DNA of 6,189 nt. Origin: an uncultured Devosia sp. (GTDB lineage Bacteria; Pseudomonadota; Alphaproteobacteria; Rhizobiales; Devosiaceae). Shown here piece by piece: positions 1-5,138 of this stretch. A program made the translations under genes and the position numbers. Numbering within the stretch: the first letter of the stretch is position 1; every line of letters begins with the position of its first letter. Where the stretch lies: assembly GCA_934553185.1 (NCBI GenBank), contig CAKTFF010000139.1, positions 1 to 6,189 on the forward strand, in the 5' to 3' direction. Under the pieces are notes generated by a model. It was not told where the DNA came from, ran no database searches, and saw only the letters and a program-made list of their open reading frames with translations.

Positions 1-1004
1 GCCTGGGCAATGGCGCGGATATGATCGGGGGTTGAGCCACAGCAGCCGCCGACAATATTAACATAACCCGCCTCTGCAAAGCCGGCGATCTGCTCCGCCA
101 TCCATTCCGGCGATTCGTCATATTGCCCAAAGGCATTGGGCAATCCAGCATTGGGATAGGCGCAGATCAGCGTATCGGCAACGTCGGACAACTCGCCCAG
201 ATGCGCACGCATGGCATTGGCACCCAGGGCACAGTTGAGCCCGATCGTAGTGGGGTTTGCGTGGCGCAGCGAATACCAGAAGGCCGTCGGCGTCTGCCCC
301 GACAGCGTGCGACCAGACAGGTCGGTGATCGTGCCGGAGATCATGATCGGCACGTCGATTCCGCGCTCCTCGAACAGCCTCTGGGCGGCGAAGATGCCGG
401 CCTTGGTATTGAGCGTGTCGGTGATGGTCTCAAACAGGAGGAGGTCCGCACCGGCGTCGATCAAGCCGCGCAGCGCCTCGCCATAGGCAACCACCAGTTC
501 GTCGAAGGTGATCGCCCGGTGGCCGGGGCTGTTGACGTCGGTGGACATGGACGCCGTCTTGTTGGTCGGTCCAAGCGCGCCGGCAACGAAGCGCCTCCTG
601 CCATCGGCAGCCTCGGCCCGCTCGGCCGCACGACGTGCCACCACCACACCTTGGTAGTTGATGTCATAGACCGCCGACTCGCAGCCATAATCAGCCTGCG
701 CCACCGAGGTTGCCGAAAAGGTATTGGTCTCGGCGATGTCAGCGCCGGCCAAGAAGTAGTCGAAGTGAATATCCTCGATCAGCTGCGGTTCGGTGAGGAC
801 CAATAGGTCGTTGTTGCCCTGCAGCGGCAGATGCCAGTCGCGGAAACGCTCGCCTCGAAAGTTGTCCTCCGACAGCTTGAGGCGCTGGATCATGGTGCCC
901 ATCGCGCCGTCGAGGATCAAGATGCGCTCGCGAGCCGCTGCGTGGAGGGCGCTGCGGACCTCGGTCCAGTCGGTGTGGGGCAGGGCGTCGGGCGCATGAG
1001 TCAT
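1..1004 (-). CDS. metH: Cobalamin-dependent methionine synthase, N-terminal part (cut by left edge)
   Basis: Encodes the homocysteine-binding end of cytosolic methionine synthase, which moves a methyl group from methyltetrahydrofolate through cobalamin to homocysteine. I translated 334 codons from the minus strand without a stop; the gene continues past base 1. Seen: DGAMGTM at residues 32-38, then [28 protein letters not shown] and [16 protein letters not shown], all close to E. coli MetH. The three zinc ligands are present as C258 (in GLNCALGA) and C321-C322 (in GGCCGSTP); their 63-residue spacing equals E. coli C247/C310/C311. The start at 1004 is preceded by AAGAGGT (1011-1017) seven bases away, and an in-frame stop lies at 1029-1031. 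The folate, cobalamin and reactivation domains lie outside the window, so I cannot exclude a stand-alone homocysteine methyltransferase module, although the sequence is MetH-like rather than BhmT- or MmuM-like. Confidence 0.96.
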   Translation of the reverse strand, partial: MTHAPDALPHTDWTEVRSALHAAARERILILDGAMGTMIQRLKLSEDNFRGERFRDWHLPLQGNNDLLVLTEPQLIEDIHFDYFLAGADIAETNTFSATSVAQADYGCESAVYDINYQGVVVARRAAERAEAADGRRRFVAGALGPTNKTASMSTDVNSPGHRAITFDELVVAYGEALRGLIDAGADLLLFETITDTLNTKAGIFAAQRLFEERGIDVPIMISGTITDLSGRTLSGQTPTAFWYSLRHANPTTIGLNCALGANAMRAHLGELSDVADTLICAYPNAGLPNAFGQYDESPEWMAEQIAGFAEAGYVNIVGGCCGSTPDHIRAIAQ

Positions 1005-1043
1005 GGCCTTACCTCTTGAGCTGAAGCGTTATGTGTGGTTCGC

Positions 1044-1059
1044 ATAAAGATATCTTTAT
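1044..1059. promoter_or_regulatory. Perfect 16-bp palindrome, candidate operator of metH
   Basis: ATAAAGATATCTTTAT is a perfect inverted repeat centred between 1051 and 1052, in an AT-rich patch of otherwise GC-rich DNA. It lies 39 bases upstream of the metH start and overlaps the best metH -10 candidate, as expected for a repressor site. The form (two AAAGAT half-sites) resembles operators of small ArsR-family dimers. The S-adenosylhomocysteine-responsive ArsR-type regulator SahR is known to control methionine-cycle genes in Proteobacteria, and I infer it as the likely binder. No regulator gene is in the window. Confidence 0.6.
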
Positions 1060-1075
1060 ATCCCCACTTCAACAA
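1047..1075 (-). promoter_or_regulatory. Possible metH promoter
   Basis: Reading leftward, TTGTTG (1075-1070) and TATCTT (1052-1047) are separated by 17 bases and match the sigma-70 hexamers at 3/6 and 4/6. The -10 element falls inside the 16-bp palindrome. Transcription would start near 1040, giving a leader of roughly 35 bases, too short for a known SAM riboswitch. Match quality is modest, so this is a candidate only. Confidence 0.3.
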
Positions 1076-1126
1076 GGGTGAACGGGCAAGCAATTTGTTC
1101 AACAGTGGAATCGCGGCCAATCCCGC

Positions 1127-1142
1127 TTAACGCCGCGTAAAC
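1127..1142 (+). promoter_or_regulatory. Candidate CtrA binding box upstream of rlpA
   Basis: TTAACGCCGCGTAAAC fits the alphaproteobacterial CtrA consensus TTAA-N7-TTAAC with one mismatch (second half TAAAC). It begins 87 bases before the rlpA start. CtrA is the cell-cycle response regulator of alphaproteobacteria and often controls division and envelope genes, which suits a septal lytic transglycosylase. A GAATC (GANTC, the CcrM methylation target) sits at 1108-1112, 14 bases upstream. Binding is inferred from sequence alone. Confidence 0.4.
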
Positions 1143-1156
1143 CCGATTGGCATTAT
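1127..1156 (+). promoter_or_regulatory. Possible rlpA promoter overlapping the CtrA box
   Basis: TTAACG (1127-1132) as -35 and CATTAT (1151-1156) as -10 are 18 bases apart, each matching 4 of 6 consensus positions. The -35 element coincides with the first CtrA half-site, the arrangement common at CtrA-controlled promoters. A start near 1163 would leave a leader of about 50 bases. Weak match; no other convincing promoter was seen between 1060 and 1213. Confidence 0.25.
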
Positions 1157-1213
1157 CTCAGCTGCGGTAAGCCAAAGCTGCTGCTCCCTTTTAGTACCTG
1201 CGTAAAAAAGAGT

Positions 1214-2212
1214 GTGACCTTGACCCATTCGTGGCGCCACGCCGTCCGGCTCTTGTTTGTTTCCGTCGCTGCAGCGACCGCTTTGTCCGCCTGCGCCAGC
1301 ATGGGCGTCGGCCCCACGGTCAAGCGCTCGGCCTTCTCGTCCGAAGAGTTCGGCGTAAAATCTTCTCCCCGAATCACCAACAATCCCAATCCACCCAAGG
1401 GCGGCGGCCGCAACATGGTCGGCAAACCCTATGTGGTGCGCGGCACGACCTTTGTGCCGCAGGAAAACCCGGTGGGCTACGCGGCTGTCGGCAAGGGCTC
1501 CTGGTATGGCGCCGATTTCCATGGCCGCCTCACCGCCAACGGCGAAATCTTCTCCGCCAACGCAATCACCGGCGCCCATCCAACCATGCCGCTGCCCTCC
1601 TATGTGCGCGTGACCAACCAGGAAAACGGCCGCACGCTGGTGGTTCGCGTCAATGACCGCGGGCCTTATCTGCCCGGCCGCGTGATGGACCTGTCCTATC
1701 GCTCCGCTGCCATGTTGGGCTATGTCGACAAAGGAAGCGCCGAGCTCAAGGTCGAGTATCTCGGGCGCGCCCCGCTCGAAGGTGACGACACAAGAGCACT
1801 CGTCGCCAGCTATCATGGCCCTCAAGAGTTCGGGAACCACACTGAAGTCGCCACAATGGGCGGCGGAAGCGGCGGGCTGTTCGGCATGATCGGCGGTCTG
1901 TTCGCCTATTCGGAAGACGCGCCTGCATCGGCTTCGGTTGGCGCCACCGCTCTGGACGCCACCAGCACCATGGCCAGCTTCCTTCCTGGTCCCGGCATCG
2001 AGCACGTCAACATTGCACTTGGCACTGTCGTTGACCCGCTTAAGGCGGCGATGGTTGCTCAGCAGTTTGCCATGCTCGGCGCCGTGGAGAGAGTCGACTT
2101 GGGCTCTTCGGGCACCCAGTTGTCCATGATAGCGCTCAAGCCCGGTGTTTCGGCAAATGACGTACAGATGATGGCAGGAGAACTTGGCCTACCTGAGGTT
2201 ATTCGCTACTAG
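1214..2212 (+). CDS. rlpA: RlpA-family septal lytic transglycosylase lipoprotein
   Basis: Predicted outer-membrane lipoprotein that cleaves peptidoglycan glycan strands lacking stem peptides, at the septum. The N-terminus has a basic stretch, a hydrophobic core and lipobox LSAC, with C27 the only cysteine in 332 residues; the next residue is Ala, not Asp, which favours the outer membrane. The double-psi beta-barrel (about 85-180) begins GKGSWYG and contains E111 (in NGEIF), H122 (in GAHPTMP) and D148 (in VNDRGPY). This spacing matches the residues I recall as important in Pseudomonas RlpA (E120/H131/D157). A Gly-rich linker (about 214-230) leads to a divergent SPOR-like fold at 264-332. The GTG start at 1214 has AAGAG almost touching it; TTG at 1220, two codons later, has the same AAGAG seven bases upstream and may be the true start. 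Its pairing with a carboxypeptidase gene recalls rlpA-dacA in E. coli. Confidence 0.93.
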   Translation: MTLTHSWRHAVRLLFVSVAAATALSACASMGVGPTVKRSAFSSEEFGVKSSPRITNNPNPPKGGGRNMVGKPYVVRGTTFVPQENPVGYAAVGKGSWYGADFHGRLTANGEIFSANAITGAHPTMPLPSYVRVTNQENGRTLVVRVNDRGPYLPGRVMDLSYRSAAMLGYVDKGSAELKVEYLGRAPLEGDDTRALVASYHGPQEFGNHTEVATMGGGSGGLFGMIGGLFAYSEDAPASASVGATALDATSTMASFLPGPGIEHVNIALGTVVDPLKAAMVAQQFAMLGAVERVDLGSSGTQLSMIALKPGVSANDVQMMAGELGLPEVIRY

Positions 2213-2222
2213 TCCGCGGCGC

Positions 2223-2238
2223 CTGGCACTCCTGCCAG
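2223..2238 (+). other. Small intergenic hairpin between rlpA and the carboxypeptidase gene
   Basis: CTGGCA-CTCC-TGCCAG is a 6-bp perfect stem with a 4-base loop in the 48-base gap. GTCC (2212-2215) and GGAC (2243-2246) could add a 4-bp outer stem. No U-tract follows, so it is not a standard rho-independent terminator; it could stabilise or process an rlpA-dac transcript, or be chance. Confidence 0.35.
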
Positions 2239-2260
2239 CACAGGACAGGAGAGAGAATCA

Positions 2261-3406
2261 ATGAAACGGGTTTTCCTTGCCGCAGCCGCCTTGCTGGCAT
2301 TGTCGACAACGGCTAACGCTCAAGCCAGTTTCGAAACTCAGGCACCCTTTGCCGTCCTGATGGATCAGGAATCAGGCACGGTGATTTTCCAGAAGGATGC
2401 CGACCTGCCAATGGAGCCGGCCAGCATGGCCAAGCTCATGACCATCGCCGTTGTCTTCAACGAAGTGCGGGCTGGACGGGTCGCAATGACCGACCAGTTC
2501 TTTGTGTCCGAACACGCTTGGCGCACGGGTGGCGCTTCGTCAGGTGGTTCTACCATGTTTGCCGATCTCAATTCCCAGATCGCCGTGGAGGACCTGGTCC
2601 GTTCCGTTATCATCCAGTCCGGCAATGATGCGGCCATCGTGCTGGCCGAAGGCATCGCTGGCTCCGAGGCAAGCTTTGCCGCCATGATGAACGAGCTTGC
2701 CGCCGAAATTGGCCTTGAAGGCTCTCACTTCACCAATCCCACCGGCCTGCCAGACCCGGACATGCATGTCACCGCCCGCGACCTGGCCGATCTCGCTCGC
2801 TACCTCATCAGCGAGTTTCCGGAGCAGTACCACTACTTTTCCGAGCCGGAAATGGAGTGGAACGGCATCAACCAGCCCAACCGCAACTCGCTAGTCGAAA
2901 TGGGCATCGGCGTTGATGGGCTGAAGACTGGCCACACCGAGTCTGCCGGTTATGGCTCCGTAATTTCCACCGACGATGGCGGGCGGCGCTTGGTTGCCGT
3001 GGTGCATGGCCTGACCTCCATGGCGCAACGCACCGAAGAAGGCCGCAAGCTGATCACCTGGGGCACCAGAGCCTTCGAGCGTGTCGCCGCTTATCCTGAA
3101 GGCGCCGTGGTGGCCTATGCCAATGTTTATGGCGGCACCAGCGGCAGCGTTGCTCTGGTCGGCGACGGTGAAGTGGCACTCTATCTGCCGCGTGGCTCGC
3201 GCAAATGCCTTAACGCTTCGGTGACTTATACGGGTCCCCTCATGCCGCCCGTGATGGAAGGCGACCGGATCGCCGAGCTCGAGGTGTTCTGCGACGAGCA
3301 ACTAGTTCAGTCGGCGCCGCTTTATGCCCGCGACACGGTGGAAGAGGGCGACATCGTCCGCAAGGCTACCGATGCGCTCAAGCAACTGGCGCTTGGCTGG
3401 CTGTAA
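2261..3406 (+). CDS. dacF: D-alanyl-D-alanine carboxypeptidase, peptidase S11 / PBP5-6 family
   Basis: Low-molecular-weight penicillin-binding protein that removes the terminal D-Ala from pentapeptide stems in the periplasm, limiting cross-linking. A Sec signal peptide (residues 1-20) probably ends at ANA|QA. The serine-peptidase/beta-lactamase-like motifs are complete: S55-M-A-K58 (nucleophile and base), S120-G-N122 and K222-T-G224. The C-terminal beta domain (about 275-365) resembles PBP5_C, and the last 16 residues (366-381) form a likely amphipathic helix that could anchor it to the inner membrane. The 381-residue length is usual. Its only two cysteines, C316 and C344, both lie in the C-terminal domain and could form a disulfide. 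AGGAG (2247-2251) nine bases upstream supports the ATG. It lies 48 bases after rlpA and is probably cotranscribed with it. The family call is firm; choosing dacF over dacA or dacC is conventional. Confidence 0.94.
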   Translation: MKRVFLAAAALLALSTTANAQASFETQAPFAVLMDQESGTVIFQKDADLPMEPASMAKLMTIAVVFNEVRAGRVAMTDQFFVSEHAWRTGGASSGGSTMFADLNSQIAVEDLVRSVIIQSGNDAAIVLAEGIAGSEASFAAMMNELAAEIGLEGSHFTNPTGLPDPDMHVTARDLADLARYLISEFPEQYHYFSEPEMEWNGINQPNRNSLVEMGIGVDGLKTGHTESAGYGSVISTDDGGRRLVAVVHGLTSMAQRTEEGRKLITWGTRAFERVAAYPEGAVVAYANVYGGTSGSVALVGDGEVALYLPRGSRKCLNASVTYTGPLMPPVMEGDRIAELEVFCDEQLVQSAPLYARDTVEEGDIVRKATDALKQLALGWL

Positions 3407-3420
3407 GAATGCGATAAAAC
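3393..3420 (+). promoter_or_regulatory. Possible internal promoter for leaderless tmk
   Basis: TTGGCT (3393-3398) and TAAAAC (3415-3420) are 16 bases apart and each matches 4 of 6 sigma-70 positions. The expected transcription start, 6-7 bases after the -10, falls on the tmk ATG at 3427. The 20-base gap before tmk has no clear Shine-Dalgarno sequence, which is consistent with a leaderless start but does not prove it. Confidence 0.22.
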
Positions 3421-3426
3421 CGCCTT

Positions 3427-4113
3427 ATGCGCGAAGCCTCACAAACCCGCCCCGCTCGCTTCATCACCTTTGAAGGGGGCGAAGGCGTGGGCAAATCCAC
3501 CCAGATCAAGCGCCTGCAGGAGAATCTGCAGCGCATCGACATTGACGTCGTGCGCACCCGCGAACCAGGCGGCACATCGCGTGCCGAGGCTATCCGCTCA
3601 TTTATTCTACAGGGTCGGTCAGAATCGTGGGGTGCTGGTGCAGAAGCGGTGCTGTTTGCCGCCGCCCGGCTCGATCATGTCAACCAACTGATCGCGCCGC
3701 ATTTGCGCAAGGGCACCTGGGTGCTGTCGGACCGTTTCCATGATTCCACCCGCGCCTACCAGGGCCTGACGGGCGGCGTCGATGATTGCCTGATCGCTAC
3801 GCTCGAAGCCTTGGCTCTGGACGGGCACACACCCGATCTCACCATTGTTCTGGACATGGACCCGGACCTCGCCTTCAAGCGGGTCGCCGAACGCGACCTC
3901 GAAGACGGACTTGCCGCCACAGGCGATCGCTTCGAGAAGGAAGCCATTGCCTGGCACCGGACATTGCGCGACGGCTTTCTGGCCATCGCCCGAGCCAATC
4001 CGGATCGCTGCGTGATCTTGGAGGCAGCGCAGTCTCCCGAACATCTCGAAGCCGAGATTTGGAACGTGGTGCGGCTTCGTTTCCCCGAACTGCTGCATGG
4101 CCTTGAGGCGTGA
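3427..4113 (+). CDS. tmk: Thymidylate (dTMP) kinase
   Basis: Phosphorylates dTMP to dTDP with ATP, the step shared by all dTTP synthesis; cytosolic and usually essential. Motifs in order: P-loop with FEGGEGVGKST at residues 15-25 (catalytic K23), the dTMP-site loop REPGGT at 45-50, DRFHDSTRAYQG at 102-113 (the DR[YF]xxSxxAYQG signature), and a lid with RVAERDLEDG at 152-161 followed by GDRFEKE at 166-172. Arginines in the lid and none inside the P-loop are typical of the E. coli-like class. At 228 residues the length is standard. The start gives about ten residues before the first strand, a little longer than many homologues. No ribosome binding site is evident, so it is either leaderless or translated by coupling 20 bases after the carboxypeptidase stop. 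The stop overlaps the holB start by four bases (GTGA). Confidence 0.96.
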   Translation: MREASQTRPARFITFEGGEGVGKSTQIKRLQENLQRIDIDVVRTREPGGTSRAEAIRSFILQGRSESWGAGAEAVLFAAARLDHVNQLIAPHLRKGTWVLSDRFHDSTRAYQGLTGGVDDCLIATLEALALDGHTPDLTIVLDMDPDLAFKRVAERDLEDGLAATGDRFEKEAIAWHRTLRDGFLAIARANPDRCVILEAAQSPEHLEAEIWNVVRLRFPELLHGLEA

Positions 4114-5138
4114 ATGACCCTGATGCACTCGATGGTGTAATCCCCCCCGAGCGTCGCCAGCTGGCGCGCGGCCATGATCGGGCGCGAGCGGCTATTCTTG
4201 CTCAGCTCGGTGAACGCCGGCTCCCCGGGGCGATTCTGCTCCACGGTCCGCGTGGGATCGGCAAGGCGACCTTTGCTTTCGAGATTGCCGCATCTACTCT
4301 CTCGTCCACAGGCGACGAGCCCCGTCATAGGGTGACGGAGCAGGTGGGCGCGTTGTCCCACCCCAATCTGTTTCTGCTGCGCCGCCGCCCTCGCGATACT
4401 AAGGGTTTCTACACCGTGATCCGCGTCGAGGATGTGCGCGACTTGCGCGAAAGCCTGCATCATACGCGGGGCAGGGCAGGCCACCGCGTAGCCATTCTCG
4501 ACAGCATAGACGACTGCAACGGTGCGGCCGCTAATGCTCTGCTCAAGACACTCGAAGAGCCGCCCGCCGAAACTACTTTTCTGCTGATCTCGCATCGGCC
4601 GGGCCAACTTCTGCCCACCATCAAGTCCCGTTGCCACAACCTGGCATTGCGGCCGGTTGCAAACGACGATGTCCGCGCCGTGCTGATCGAGCATGATCCG
4701 GCGCTGGGCAACGATGAGCTTACGCGCGCCATTGGCCTGGCCGGTGGCCGTCTACGGCGCGCGTTCGAGACCCTGGCTCTGTCGCCTCAGTCAGCCCTTG
4801 GCGGTCTGCAAGCTTGGCTGGCGGACCCTGCCGGAAACTCTGTCGCCACGTCGCTGCAACTGGCCGATGCACTTGGCGCGGACGCCCAGGGCACCGAACT
4901 CAGTTTCGCCCGCGAATTGCTGGCAGACTGGATTGCCGAGGAGGCGCGAACGGCTGCGACTGAAGGGGGCACCCGCATTCGCCTTGCCTCTGCCAACGAG
5001 CTATGGGACAAGGCTCACACGCTTCTCGCCGAGGCTGACAGCATCAATCTGGACATGAAACAGACGCTTGTCGCTATCTTCGATGCGATTAGGAAGCACA
5101 AAGCACTTTCTTTGCCCGACCCTTCCGAGCTCCGATGA
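4110..5138 (+). CDS. holB: DNA polymerase III subunit delta' (clamp loader)
   Basis: Delta' is the stator subunit of the clamp-loader complex that places the beta sliding clamp on primed DNA. Residues about 20-180 form an AAA+ module: a Walker-A-like GPRGIGKAT at 46-54, then [31 protein letters not shown], and the SRC motif as S173-R174-C175, whose Arg acts in trans on a neighbouring ATPase subunit in this family. The rest is a helical C-terminal region of the collar type; total 342 residues, in the normal range. The four zinc-module cysteines of E. coli delta' are absent (the only cysteines lie in DDCNG and SRC). The GTG start overlaps the tmk stop; GAGG sits only one base ahead of it, so translation probably relies on coupling. 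No nearby in-frame ATG offers a better start. A run of seven C (4142-4148) lies at codons 11-13. The end overlaps metG by ATGA. Confidence 0.92.
   Translation: MNDPDALDGVIPPERRQLARGHDRARAAILAQLGERRLPGAILLHGPRGIGKATFAFEIAASTLSSTGDEPRHRVTEQVGALSHPNLFLLRRRPRDTKGFYTVIRVEDVRDLRESLHHTRGRAGHRVAILDSIDDCNGAAANALLKTLEEPPAETTFLLISHRPGQLLPTIKSRCHNLALRPVANDDVRAVLIEHDPALGNDELTRAIGLAGGRLRRAFETLALSPQSALGGLQAWLADPAGNSVATSLQLADALGADAQGTELSFARELLADWIAEEARTAATEGGTRIRLASANELWDKAHTLLAEADSINLDMKQTLVAIFDAIRKHKALSLPDPSELR

Noticed and set aside
123..806. 227-codon plus-strand open frame opposite metH
   Set aside because: It is antisense to a fully conserved MetH reading frame, has no ribosome binding site or recognisable domain, and long antisense frames are expected in GC-rich coding DNA.
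1005..1043. Possible SAM riboswitch in the metH leader
   Set aside because: The predicted leader is only about 35-40 bases and I found no SAM-I, SAM-II or SAH riboswitch core or suitable stems.
1143..1213. Terminator or small RNA in the rlpA leader
   Set aside because: There is a CTTTT tract at 1188-1192, but no GC-rich stem of useful length precedes it in a terminator geometry, and the region leads directly into rlpA.
1127..2005. 292-codon minus-strand open frame opposite rlpA
   Set aside because: Composition is His/Gly/Ala-rich as in antisense shadows. It overlaps the conserved RlpA catalytic domain and shows no domain of its own.
4114..4140. Eight-codon ATG mini-ORF (MTLMHSMV) in the +1 frame at the holB start
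   Set aside because: It is too short to judge and has no ribosome site. An out-of-frame ATG just after an overlapping start is common by chance.
3756..4694. 312-codon minus-strand open frame across tmk and holB
   Set aside because: It spans two well-supported genes on the other strand and has no motif or start signal.
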